Below, piece after piece: positions 25,486 to 34,036 of a stretch of DNA of 64,000 nucleotides. The DNA is from Brevibacterium album DSM 18261 (GTDB taxonomy: Bacteria; Actinomycetota; Actinomycetes; Actinomycetales; Brevibacteriaceae). Where the stretch lies: positions 372,001-436,000 of the forward strand of contig NZ_KE384526.1 of the NCBI RefSeq assembly GCF_000426445.1, read 5' to 3'. A program made the translations under genes and the position numbers. The notes beneath the pieces were generated by a model that saw only the letters and a program-made list of their open reading frames with translations, was not told the DNA's origin and did no database searches. Position 1 is the stretch's first letter; each line of letters starts with the position of its first letter.

Positions 25486-26865
25486 TCAGACTCGTGCCGC
25501 GAGGACGTCGAGCCCCACCTGCAGATTCCGGGCGAGGGCGTCGCGGTCGACCCGGATTCCCTCCTTCACGACCTCGCGGATGTCCGCATAGGCCTGCGGA
25601 CTCTCGAGCGGGTCGGACCCGAGGATCAGCAGGTCCCCGATCTTGCCGGGCTCCAGCGTTCCCAGCCGATCCGCCACTCCGTAGGCCTCGGCGATGTAGG
25701 CGGTTGCCGAACGGAGTATCTCCATCATCCCCAGCCCCCGCTGCGCGGCGCCTCGGATCCAGTTGAGATGGCTGTATCCAAGCTGCACCGGAAGATCCGG
25801 CACCTCCGGGGACAGGGTTCCGGCCCGGAATCCCGGGTGCTCTGTGATCCGCGGTCCGTAGGCGAAGCCGTCGGTCGTGAGGAGCAGGCGTGCTCCGCGC
25901 GCGATCAAACCGCGCTGATTCCGGTCCGCGTTGACCCGCACGGGATGCATCCTGGCTGCGGCCGGAGCAGAGCCGCTCCAGGCCAGGTGCTCGTCCGTGC
26001 ACACCAGCGCGGCGGTGGGGATCCCCTTCTGCGCGATCTGGTCGAGCAGTTCTTCGGGTGCGGGTCTGCCCACTGTCAGATCGCCGTGCTGGAGGAGGTC
26101 TACGCCGATGTCCGCCGAGATCCTCAGGCTGTCGACGGTCGTCGTGTGCGCCTGTGTGGGCTTCCCGTAGCTGTGCGCCGTGGCATGGATCGCCTCCTGC
26201 GCCTGCTCGGAGAACATCAGGAAGATCATCCCGCCCGCGGTGGCGAGGTGATCGGTCGCGGCCCATTTGATGAAGTCGACGCCCGTCTCCTCGATGTACT
26301 GCGCAGTGGCCTCGGCGATCTGAGCGACGGACATGGTGGCCAGGTGCGGGCCCATGCCCCGTTCCCACTCGCGGTTGATCGCCGCGACGGTGTCCCGGTG
26401 CAGGAAGTCGCCTGGCGCGACGAAGTCATCGGAGAGCGGACCTCCGAGGCCGATGATGTTGCCGGAACAGTAGATTCTCGACCCTGCAGCGGTTCCGCTG
26501 GCAATCGCGTCACGCACCCTCGTCGCCGGCCCCGCCGGCCCCCAGGTGTCGAACACCGTCGTCACCCCGTACTTCAGGGTGAGCTCCGCCGCCTCGAAGG
26601 CGAGTTCCTCATAGCGGCCCTGGAATTCCAGCAGGGTGTCGGGAGTGCGCGCCGCCACGAGGTGCACGTTCGCGTCCATGAGCCCCGGCACCACCCAGCG
26701 CCCGGTCCCGTCCAGCGTCTCAGCGCCCGGAGGAATCGCGACCTCCTGGTCCGGTCCGAGGGCCTCGATGCGACCGTCCTCGCCCATCACCACAGTCCCG
26801 CCCTGCAGCGGCGGCGCCCCGGTGGCGTCGATGATCGTCGCATTCCGAACTGCCAGTCCTGACAT
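25486..26865 (-). CDS. Imidazolonepropionase-like amidohydrolase, variant NxH metal motif (paralogue)
   Basis: 459 residues, collinear with its downstream paralogue over its full length. It shares long runs such as NVHLVAARTPDTLLEF, ELTLKYGVTTVFD and HPGFRAGTLSPEVPD. The first metal His is again Asn (PGLMDANVHL), while Lys in VDFIKWAATDH, His in PTQAHTTTVDS and LLQHGDLTVG, and Asp in LTTDGFAYG are kept. GAGGAG precedes ATG 26865; the longer frame upstream is not needed. The pair clearly arose by tandem duplication, and both copies seem intact, so they may have different substrate preferences. It lies between the third amidohydrolase and the last one in the same operon. Confidence 0.88.
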   Translation of the reverse strand: MSGLAVRNATIIDATGAPPLQGGTVVMGEDGRIEALGPDQEVAIPPGAETLDGTGRWVVPGLMDANVHLVAARTPDTLLEFQGRYEELAFEAAELTLKYGVTTVFDTWGPAGPATRVRDAIASGTAAGSRIYCSGNIIGLGGPLSDDFVAPGDFLHRDTVAAINREWERGMGPHLATMSVAQIAEATAQYIEETGVDFIKWAATDHLATAGGMIFLMFSEQAQEAIHATAHSYGKPTQAHTTTVDSLRISADIGVDLLQHGDLTVGRPAPEELLDQIAQKGIPTAALVCTDEHLAWSGSAPAAARMHPVRVNADRNQRGLIARGARLLLTTDGFAYGPRITEHPGFRAGTLSPEVPDLPVQLGYSHLNWIRGAAQRGLGMMEILRSATAYIAEAYGVADRLGTLEPGKIGDLLILGSDPLESPQAYADIREVVKEGIRVDRDALARNLQVGLDVLAARV

Positions 26866-26932
26866 CTTCTCGTTCTCCTCGTTCTCCCGTGTGCCTGCTC
26901 GCGCGCTGCGCATGACCCGCTGTGGTCGCTCC

Positions 26933-28498
26933 TCAGCCGACCGCGTGCGCCCGTGCTCTCTCCTCCGCGACGATCTCCCGCACATCCGCGCGCAGCCGTT
27001 CGGCGTCATAGACGATCCCGTTCTTCACGGTGAACCTCACTGCCGCATGCCGGGCGCCCACCCCGTCTGCATAGCGCAGCGCACCGTGTGCGTACATGAC
27101 CTTGAGGTTCTGCAGCGGGTTCTCGCTCAGGACGACGAGGTCCGCTCGCTTGCCCACCTCGACGGAGCCGGTCTCCCGGTCCAGCCCGGTGAGCTCCGCC
27201 CCTGAGAGGGTGGCCGCTCGGACGACCTCGAGCGGGTGGAACCCGGCTTCGCGCAGCAGCTCCAGCTCCTCGATGATGCCGAAGCCGAAGGTCTTGTAGA
27301 TGAATCCGGAGTCGGATCCCGCCGTCACCCGACCCCCGAGATTCTTGTAGTCGTTCACCAGGGCCATCCACCTGACATAGGCCTGTCTCCAGGGGATCTC
27401 CTGCTCGGTGCCCCAGTCCCCGTACACGGAGCCATGGCTGTCGGGACTCGGTTCGAAGAAGTCCCAGAGCTGGGGAGCGGTGAACTCGCCGTGCCATTCC
27501 GAGCCGCGCACGCGAGCGGCGTCGCGGTGTCCGATGTAGATGTTGAAGGTCGGGCTCATGGTGAGGCCCAGCGAGACGAACTCCTCGAGGGTCTCCTGCC
27601 AGACCGGACTCCCGGGCGCCGCCGTCTGCAGCCAGAGAGGCCCGCCGCTGGCATAGCGCGCGGGCTCGTCGCTGTAGTTGTAGCCCGGCGGCAGGTCCTG
27701 GACGGTCCGGTCGCGGAACATCGCCTCGGGCAGGCCGTACCAGTGCTCGACGCTGCGCAGCCCCCAGCGCGCCGTCGTCATCGCATTCACCTGCCGGACG
27801 CGCCGCTGCTCATGATGGCAGGCGCTGTCGAGACCGAGCTCGTTGATCTCCCGCAGCGCCGCTTCGAACGCCCCGGGCTCGGCGCCGAAGAACTTCACGC
27901 CCGCAGCCCCGCGGCCGGCGATGCCCCGCACCCACTCGATGGCCTCCTCGGGCGCTGTGATGGGTCCGCGGCCGCCGAGGCCGAAGACGGGATTGGGCAG
28001 GATCCTGGGTGCGGTGATCGCGTCATCGGCACTGCGTTCGGCTTCATGCAGGGTGAAGTCCAGACCGTTGAGGCAGCCCACCTCGCGCACAGTCGTCACC
28101 CCGTGAGCGAGCCACAGCTTGTACACGTACTCGGCGCTCGGCGCCTGCGCGGCACTCCCGATATGGGCATGCGAGTCGACCAGCCCGGGCATCACATAGT
28201 GACCCTTCAGATCCAGGTGCAGCGCATCGGGATGCCTGTGCTCGAGGTCGCCGGAGCCTCCTAGGGACCGGGCGATGGGGTCCGTGCGGTCCGCTATCTC
28301 GACGATCCGCCCCTCGCTCAGCACGAGGTCGGCGGGACCGTAGGCCGGTGCCCCGGTGCCGTCGATGATCGTCACCCCTCGCATGACGACCGTCCGTCCC
28401 GCATGCGCGCCCTCCGCGCGGTCCGGGGCGGGAACCTGCCGCCTCGCGCTCGGGACCGGCGAGTGCCCGTGCCCGCCTTCCTGATCCTCACTGCACAT
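26933..28498 (-). CDS. Metal-dependent amidohydrolase, canonical HxH
   Basis: 521 residues. Unlike its two neighbours it keeps the usual site: PGLVDSHAHIG (HxH), Lys in GAAGVKFFGAEPG, His in DSACHHEQRR and RSVEHWYGLP, and Asp in VTAGSDSGF. A long insertion (about residues 270-350; PPGYNYSDEPARYASGG) sets it apart. ATG 28498 is chosen despite a weakly structured first 40 residues because GAGGAGGG lies just before it. The region before MRGVTIIDGTG is Arg/Pro-rich and could be a wrongly included leader. It follows the ABC ATPase by 72 bp and so probably acts on the imported substrate. No signal peptide is seen, so action is cytoplasmic. Confidence 0.88.
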   Translation of the reverse strand: MCSEDQEGGHGHSPVPSARRQVPAPDRAEGAHAGRTVVMRGVTIIDGTGAPAYGPADLVLSEGRIVEIADRTDPIARSLGGSGDLEHRHPDALHLDLKGHYVMPGLVDSHAHIGSAAQAPSAEYVYKLWLAHGVTTVREVGCLNGLDFTLHEAERSADDAITAPRILPNPVFGLGGRGPITAPEEAIEWVRGIAGRGAAGVKFFGAEPGAFEAALREINELGLDSACHHEQRRVRQVNAMTTARWGLRSVEHWYGLPEAMFRDRTVQDLPPGYNYSDEPARYASGGPLWLQTAAPGSPVWQETLEEFVSLGLTMSPTFNIYIGHRDAARVRGSEWHGEFTAPQLWDFFEPSPDSHGSVYGDWGTEQEIPWRQAYVRWMALVNDYKNLGGRVTAGSDSGFIYKTFGFGIIEELELLREAGFHPLEVVRAATLSGAELTGLDRETGSVEVGKRADLVVLSENPLQNLKVMYAHGALRYADGVGARHAAVRFTVKNGIVYDAERLRADVREIVAEERARAHAVG

Positions 28499-28570
28499 GC
28501 ATGCCCTCCTCAGAGCTCGATGGTCGGCCGCGCATCCGTGCGGCCGGACGGTGTGTCCGGTGCCTGCGGT

Positions 28571-30217
28571 TCACCCATCCGCGTCGACGGAGACCTCCAA
28601 TGTCGAAGCGAGCAGCTTCCTGGTGTACGCGCTCGCCGGGTCGTCGAGCACCGCCGAGACCTCCCCCTGCTCCTGCACTCGCCCGCCCTGCAGCACGACC
28701 ACGCGATCGGCGAAGCTTCTCACCAGGTGGAGGTCATGGGTGATGAAGACGCAGCTGAAGCCCATCTCCTCCTGCAGCTGAGCGAGGAGGACGAGGATGC
28801 GCTTCTGCACCGCCACGTCGAGCGCGCTCGTGGGCTCGTCCGCAATCAGCAGCTGCGGACGGCGGGCGATCGCGCGGGCGATGCCCACGCGCTGACGCTG
28901 ACCTCCGGAGAGTTGATGCGGGAACAGTCCCGTCCACCCCGGGTCCAGACCCACGTGCTCCAGAAGCGCGGCCGCAGCGGCTTCCGAGACAGCGGACCGC
29001 TCAGCTCCTGCGAACCGTCGGGGAGCCAGAATCGAGTCGCCAATCGTCATCCGGGGATTGAGCGCGGAGGCGTTGTCCTGGAAGACGAAGGAGGTCGTGA
29101 GCACCCCCCGCACGTCACGAGGTCGCTCGATGCGCTTCCCCGCCAGCCTGGCCTCGTCGAACTCAGGCCTCAGCAGGCCGGTGAGGGCACGTCCCAGAGT
29201 CGACTTCCCCGAGCCGGATTCACCCACGACCGCGAGGGTCTCACCAACCCGCACGTCGATGTCGATCCCCTTGATGATCGGCTCCTGGCGGGCACGCATG
29301 CCCGGGTACCGTACCGACAGGCCGCGGAAGGACAGGAGCTCCTCCCGCGTCGCGGGAGACGCGGACGCTTCCGGTGCCCTCGAGACCTCAGGAGTCGGGC
29401 GTTCTTCCCGCCGCACCTGTGCACGGACGTCACCGATCTTCGAGTTGGACAGCAGCTTCTTCGTATAGGGAGCCCGCGGTGCCGTGAAGATGTCGCGCAC
29501 CGATCCCGTCTCCACGATGGCTCCCTCGTGCATCACATTCACCCTGTCCGCGATATCGGCGACCACACCGAGATCGTGGGTGATCAGCAGCACCCCCATG
29601 TCCAGCTCGTCGCGCAGCTCCCGGATGAGCTGCAGGATCTCGGCCTGGACCGTCACGTCAAGGGCGGTCGTGGGCTCATCCGCGATGAGCAGGCGCGGCC
29701 TGTTCGCAATGGCCATCGCGATCATCACGCGCTGCCGCTGCCCACCGGAGAGCTCGTGCGGGAACTGGCGGAGCTTGAGCTCGGGATCGCGGATGTGCAC
29801 CGCTTCAAGGAGTTCGGTCGCCCGGGCCCGCAGCGCTTCCCTGTCGCGGTCGCCGCCGCGCAGAGCCGAGACGATCTGCGCCCCGACGCGCAGCGCCGGG
29901 TTCAGCGCCGTCATGGGCTCCTGGAAGACCGTGCCGATCTCGCCGCCGCGGATCTCCCTCATCCGGTTCTCCGGCAGCGCTGACAGTTCTCTGCCGACGA
30001 ATGTGATCGTGCCTGAGACGGCGGTGGTCTCGGGCAGCAGTCCGAGGACCGACATCGCCGTGGCGGACTTCCCGGACCCCGACTCTCCCACGAGCGCGGT
30101 GATCCGTCCCTGGTCCACCGAGAGCGAGACGCCGCGCACGGCCTCTTCGCCGCCCCCGAAGGACACCCGCAGACCGGAGACGTCCAGCAGCCGGGACATG
30201 TGATCATGCTCGGACAT
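28571..30217 (-). CDS. Oligopeptide-type ABC transporter ATPase, two fused nucleotide-binding domains (DppD-DppF type)
   Basis: 548 residues with two complete ATPase domains. Domain one (about 7-260) has GESGSGKSATAM, LSGGQRQRVMIAMA and LLIADEPTTALD; domain two (about 285-540) has GESGSGKSTLGRA, LSGGQRQRVGIARA and LLIADEPTSALD. Fused DppDF proteins energise peptide, opine and nickel-type importers. It overlaps the upstream permease gene by 14 bp, and the amidohydrolase genes follow. Together with the two permeases and the family-5 binding protein it makes a complete importer whose substrate is probably an amide or short peptide cleaved by the amidohydrolases. Confidence 0.95.
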   Translation of the reverse strand: MSEHDHMSRLLDVSGLRVSFGGGEEAVRGVSLSVDQGRITALVGESGSGKSATAMSVLGLLPETTAVSGTITFVGRELSALPENRMREIRGGEIGTVFQEPMTALNPALRVGAQIVSALRGGDRDREALRARATELLEAVHIRDPELKLRQFPHELSGGQRQRVMIAMAIANRPRLLIADEPTTALDVTVQAEILQLIRELRDELDMGVLLITHDLGVVADIADRVNVMHEGAIVETGSVRDIFTAPRAPYTKKLLSNSKIGDVRAQVRREERPTPEVSRAPEASASPATREELLSFRGLSVRYPGMRARQEPIIKGIDIDVRVGETLAVVGESGSGKSTLGRALTGLLRPEFDEARLAGKRIERPRDVRGVLTTSFVFQDNASALNPRMTIGDSILAPRRFAGAERSAVSEAAAAALLEHVGLDPGWTGLFPHQLSGGQRQRVGIARAIARRPQLLIADEPTSALDVAVQKRILVLLAQLQEEMGFSCVFITHDLHLVRSFADRVVVLQGGRVQEQGEVSAVLDDPASAYTRKLLASTLEVSVDADG

Positions 30218-31055
30218 TTCTCACTCCACTTCTGGGATCGAGAGAGCGCTGCAGGCCGTCTCCCAGGACGCTGAAGGCCAGGATCATGATGACCACGGCG
30301 AGCGCGGGCGCCATGAGCACGGACGGGTTGCTCGCCATGAAGCGCGTCGCCTCGGCGACCATGGATCCCCACGACGGAGTGGGGGCGACCACTCCCAGGC
30401 CCAGATAGCTCAGTCCCGATTCGAGCAGGATCGAGGCGGCGATGATGAGGGTGAACTGCACGATGATCGGTGCAGAGATGTTGGGGAGAATGGTCCTCCA
30501 GATGATCCGAGCCGGTTTCGCCCCGTAGAGCACGTCCGCTTCCACGTACTCCTTCTCCCGCACCGAGAGGGTCTGCCCATAGGCGATGCGCGCGAAGGAG
30601 GGCATGAAGATCAGAGTGAGACCGATCGTCAGCGTCACGCTGCCCGGCCCGTAGAGGGTGACGACGAACAGCGCGAGCATGAGGGCCGGAATGGTCATGA
30701 GCACGTCCATCGCACGCATGGTGAGACTCCCGAGGAATCCCCCGAAGTATCCGCCGATCACCCCCAGGAGAGTGCCGAGCACGAGGGCGCCCAGCGTGGC
30801 CGACACCGCGATGAAGAGTTCGATGCGCGCACCGTAGATCAGACGGATGAGGATGTCGCGGCCGTACTGATCCGTCCCCAGGAGGTGCCCTTCGGAGCCG
30901 ACCGGCAGGAAGCGGGCCTCGGTCTGTGCCACCGGAGACGCCGAGGAGACCTGTTCGATGAGGAGACTCGCCAGGACGACTGTGACGATGAGTGCGAGCG
31001 CGATCCAGTGGATCACCCTGAAACCGCCGAACGCGTGCGTGAGCGCGCGTTTCAT
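30204..31055 (-). CDS. Oligopeptide-type ABC transporter permease (DppC type)
   Basis: 283 residues with the DppC plan: one N-terminal helix (about 15-35), a periplasmic loop with GTDQYGRDILIRLIYGARI, then five helices. The EAA loop, which contacts the ATPase, is present around residues 165-190 (EADVLYGAKPARIIWRTILP). It overlaps the DppB-type permease by 4 bp and the ATPase gene by 14 bp. Gene order (binding protein, B, C, DF) is standard for family-5 importers. Nothing about the sequence appears unusual. Confidence 0.94.
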   Translation of the reverse strand: MKRALTHAFGGFRVIHWIALALIVTVVLASLLIEQVSSASPVAQTEARFLPVGSEGHLLGTDQYGRDILIRLIYGARIELFIAVSATLGALVLGTLLGVIGGYFGGFLGSLTMRAMDVLMTIPALMLALFVVTLYGPGSVTLTIGLTLIFMPSFARIAYGQTLSVREKEYVEADVLYGAKPARIIWRTILPNISAPIIVQFTLIIAASILLESGLSYLGLGVVAPTPSWGSMVAEATRFMASNPSVLMAPALAVVIMILAFSVLGDGLQRSLDPRSGVRNVRA

Positions 31056-32041
31056 GATCCGCTCCTAGCGCGAGGATCGAGGACGCCGTAGAGGTAGTCG
31101 ACGATGATGTTGATGACGATGAAGATCGCAGACGTCACGAGGATGACCCCCTGGATGACGGGATAGTCGCGATGGGCGACGCTCTCGATGAGCAGTGAGC
31201 TCAGACCCGGCCAGTTGAAGACCTGTTCGACCAGGACCGTGGAGCCCACCAGCACTCCGATCTCCAAGCCGATCAGCGTGACCACCGGAGTGAGGGAGTT
31301 CCGGAGCACCGCCTGCAGCCAGAGCCGCACCGGCGAATGCCCCAGAGCCTTCGCGGTCCGGACCCAGTCCTGGCCGCGAGTCTCCAGGACCGAGCTGCGG
31401 GTCGCCCTCGCGAGGATGCAGATGAGTCCGATCGCGATGGTGAGCACGGGAAGGACGAGCAGCTGCACGTGCCGGCCCGGATCCTGCGACCACGAGGCGA
31501 AGCCCCCGGCCGGGAGCAGATGCAGCTTCACCGAGACGAAGTACACCAGCAGGGTTCCGGTCACGTAGACGGGTGCCGACAGTCCGAGTGAGGTGAAGGT
31601 CGAGAACACGGTCCCACCCCGGCGGTCCCGGGAGACGATCGCCGACAGGAGACCGATCGCCACCCCGGCGAGTGCTGAGAGGACAGCCGCAGCCCCCACG
31701 ATCTCGAGGGTGTTCGGCAGGCGCGACGCGATCAGATCCATCACCGGCTGACGATGAACGAAGGAGGTGCCCAGATCACCGGTGAACATGCCGCCGAGGA
31801 AGGCGAGGAACTGGACCGCCAACGGTCGGTCCAGGCCCAGCTCCGCGCGCAGCGCCTCGACGGCCTCCTCGGATCCTCCGCCGGAATCGCCGCTGAGGAG
31901 AAGCCGCGCGGGGTCACCGGGCACCGATTGGATCATCACGAAGGTCAGGACGGCCACCGCGACCAGCAGTCCGACTCCGATCAGCAGGCGCCGGAAGAAG
32001 AACCCGATCGGGCCCGGCAGCCGGTCGAGCATGGTGCGCAT
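31052..32041 (-). CDS. Oligopeptide-type ABC transporter permease (DppB type)
   Basis: 329 residues. RRLLIGVGLLVAVAVLTFVM is the first helix, followed by SVPGDPARLLL and LDRPLAVQFLAFLGGMFTGD, which are typical of DppB. Five more helices follow, with the EAA loop near residue 235 (DWVRTAKALGHSPVRLWLQA). ATG 32041 is used: it begins at homology and lies 11 bp after the stop of the binding protein with GGAG before it. The longer frame running into the binding-protein gene is a shadow. It pairs with the DppC-type subunit to form the membrane channel. Confidence 0.94.
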   Translation of the reverse strand: MRTMLDRLPGPIGFFFRRLLIGVGLLVAVAVLTFVMIQSVPGDPARLLLSGDSGGGSEEAVEALRAELGLDRPLAVQFLAFLGGMFTGDLGTSFVHRQPVMDLIASRLPNTLEIVGAAAVLSALAGVAIGLLSAIVSRDRRGGTVFSTFTSLGLSAPVYVTGTLLVYFVSVKLHLLPAGGFASWSQDPGRHVQLLVLPVLTIAIGLICILARATRSSVLETRGQDWVRTAKALGHSPVRLWLQAVLRNSLTPVVTLIGLEIGVLVGSTVLVEQVFNWPGLSSLLIESVAHRDYPVIQGVILVTSAIFIVINIIVDYLYGVLDPRARSGS

Positions 32042-32052
32042 CGCTCCGGCCC

Positions 32053-33582
32053 TCAGCTCAGACTGATGTGAGCGACGGAGACACCGGAGCCGAACACGAT
32101 GAGCCCCGGCAGCGTCGAGAAGCCGCTCACCTTCTCGCTGTATGCGTAGGCCTGCTGACGCTGCATCATGACCGCATAGGGAGTGTCCTCCCGCAGCAGC
32201 TCGAATGCCCGCTGATAGCTCTCGATGCGCGCTTCGTCCGTTTCCGCAGCCCGACCGTCCTTGAGCAGCTGCGTCAGCTCCGCATTCTCGTAGCCCCACG
32301 GATGCACATAGGCCGGCGAGTCGACGAACCTGAGCAGATAGCTGGGGTCGGAGATCGTCGCGGAGATGGTGCCGATGCCGAGTTCGTACTCGCCCGTGAG
32401 CATGTTGTCCATCATGGTGGGCCAGTCCGGGAGCTCGAGCTCCGTGCGGATGCCCACCGCCTCCAGGTCCTGCTGCACGGAGATCGCGGTGTCCTGGACG
32501 AAGGCGTACTGCGAGGTTCCGAGGAGGGAGATGTCGAATCCGTCTTCGTGGCCGGCCTCGGCGAGGAGCTCCTTCGCACGTTCGGGGTCGTAGTCGTACA
32601 TCTCGGTGACGGCGGGCGTGTCGAACTCACCGCCCTCCTCGACGATCTGGCCGAACACCGGCTCCGCATAGCCGGAGAAGACGTTCTCGACGACTTTCTC
32701 CCGATCGATCGCATAGGCGATGGCCTCTCGGACGAGCGGGTCGTTCAACGGCTCCGCCTCGAAGTTGAACTGCACATCGAGGCCCGGGCCCGCCTTGCCG
32801 TCCACGGTGAATCCCGCCTGCTCCAGCTGGTCGAAGCTTTCCCACGGCACGTAGTCGATCAGGTCGACGTCTCCGCCCTGCAGCGCGTTCACCCGTGATG
32901 CTCCGTCGGCGTAGTAGACGAGTTCGACACCGTCGAGGGCGACCTCCTGCGCATGCGCATACCCGTCGAACTTCTCCAGCGTCATACCGACGCCGGACTG
33001 CTGATCGACCACGGAGAACGGCCCCGCCCCCACGTCGCTCTCCGCCTCGGGGTCCAGAGCGGCCTCAGGAAGGATCGGGGTGCTGACATCGGCGAGGGTC
33101 TGGAGAAATGCGGAACTGGCCTCTTTGAGAACGACTGTGAACTCCCCGGCCTCACCGGCCTCGACCGCCTCGATGTTGGCATAGGCCTCGGCCTGCGCAG
33201 ACCCGTTCTCCGGATCGGCGAAGTACTCCCAGCTGCTCCTCACACTGTCAACGGTGAGCTCAGTGCCATCGTGGAAGGTGAGACCTTCCGGGAGGACGAA
33301 GCTGTACTCCGTGGGCGAGATCTGCTCATAGGATTCCGCGAGCGCAGGCACCAGCTGAGCTTCGCTGTCGTACGTCATCAGCCCGCGATGCAGAAGACTG
33401 TTCGCAGTCGCCCCCAAGTTCCCCTGTTCCTGTCCTGCTTTCAGCACCGGAACCTCGCCGCTGATGCCGAAGCGCAGGGTCTGTTCGGACTGCCCGTCTC
33501 CGCCGCCGGAACCGCACCCCGCGAGCAGGACGGTGCCGGTCAGCGATGCCGCGAGCGCGGTGTGCCAGAGTCTGCGTCTCAT
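32053..33582 (-). CDS. ABC transporter solute-binding protein family 5 (lipoprotein)
   Basis: 509 residues. A lipoprotein signal ends LLAGC with Cys23. The mature part follows the SBP_bac_5 plan, with LRFGISGEVPVLKAG at the start, LPEGLTFHDGTELTVDSVRS near residue 95, and VREAIAYAIDREKVVENVF near residue 290. This class binds peptides, opines or similar compounds and delivers them to the DppBC-type channel. ATG 33582 gives a normal signal peptide with GAAGGGAA before it. The longer open frame to 33681 would add a region lacking signal features. The gene heads a seven-gene operon and faces a divergent small gene, so a two-way promoter lies between them. Confidence 0.93.
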   Translation of the reverse strand: MRRRLWHTALAASLTGTVLLAGCGSGGGDGQSEQTLRFGISGEVPVLKAGQEQGNLGATANSLLHRGLMTYDSEAQLVPALAESYEQISPTEYSFVLPEGLTFHDGTELTVDSVRSSWEYFADPENGSAQAEAYANIEAVEAGEAGEFTVVLKEASSAFLQTLADVSTPILPEAALDPEAESDVGAGPFSVVDQQSGVGMTLEKFDGYAHAQEVALDGVELVYYADGASRVNALQGGDVDLIDYVPWESFDQLEQAGFTVDGKAGPGLDVQFNFEAEPLNDPLVREAIAYAIDREKVVENVFSGYAEPVFGQIVEEGGEFDTPAVTEMYDYDPERAKELLAEAGHEDGFDISLLGTSQYAFVQDTAISVQQDLEAVGIRTELELPDWPTMMDNMLTGEYELGIGTISATISDPSYLLRFVDSPAYVHPWGYENAELTQLLKDGRAAETDEARIESYQRAFELLREDTPYAVMMQRQQAYAYSEKVSGFSTLPGLIVFGSGVSVAHISLS

Positions 33583-33704
33583 CGTTCCGTGTTCCCTTCG
33601 CTTCCCCATCGAAGCTCTGCCAGTGGTGGACATCACGCTACCCATCCGGGAAGATATTTGGCAAGACATATGCTGATGCAAGTTTTTGAAAGAAGGTTTT
33701 CATA
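33583..33704. promoter_or_regulatory. Divergent control region between the ABC operon and the ABM-like gene
   Basis: This 122-bp gap is clearly more A/T-rich than its surroundings. TGAAA and TTTCA (33687-33702, 6-bp spacer) form a dyad over the ribosome site of the rightward gene. For the leftward operon, a TTGCAT box with AATATC 17 bp further on is a possible promoter. The RpiR protein encoded just beyond the small gene may bind here. Confidence 0.4.
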
Positions 33705-34016
33705 ATGTATCGGTCGATGCTCACGCTCATCCCCGCCCCCGGACGAACAGCCGAAGTGATCGAGGCATACCGGGAGCTGAAGGTGCTGGAACAGGCGATC
33801 GAGCTCTGCGGGGCGCTCAGCGGCGAGCTCTCAGTCGCGGAGGACGACACCATCGCCGTCCTCGCGCTATGGCCGACAGAGCAGGACTATCAGGGCTGGC
33901 TGGAGCACCCGGCACGAGCGGAGATCGGCGCAGCGATGGAGACGCTGGTAACCACGAGCACAAGCCGGACGGGCAGGATCAGCCTCTCAGCGCACAGCGG
34001 TGCTGGGGAGAAGTGA
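33705..34016 (+). CDS. Small ABM-like (dimeric alpha-beta barrel) protein
   Basis: 103 residues. The pattern MYRSMLTLIPAPGRTAEVIE, an inner helix, then DTIAVLALWPTEQDYQGWLEHPARAE matches antibiotic-biosynthesis-monooxygenase-like ferredoxin-fold proteins. These act as dimers: some oxygenate aromatic or haem compounds without a cofactor, others are only structural. AGAAGG precedes ATG 33705. It is transcribed away from the ABC-amidohydrolase operon and ends 20 bp before the convergent RpiR gene. This places it in the same locus and suggests a role on the same substrate. No catalytic residue can be named with certainty. Confidence 0.7.
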   Translation: MYRSMLTLIPAPGRTAEVIEAYRELKVLEQAIELCGALSGELSVAEDDTIAVLALWPTEQDYQGWLEHPARAEIGAAMETLVTTSTSRTGRISLSAHSGAGEK

Positions 34017-34036
34017 ACGAACTCCGGGCTGGGCGC

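Noticed and set aside
33583..33681. Upstream extension of the family-5 binding protein
   Set aside because: The extra residues place the hydrophobic signal too far in, while ATG 33582 gives a standard lipoprotein signal with a ribosome site.
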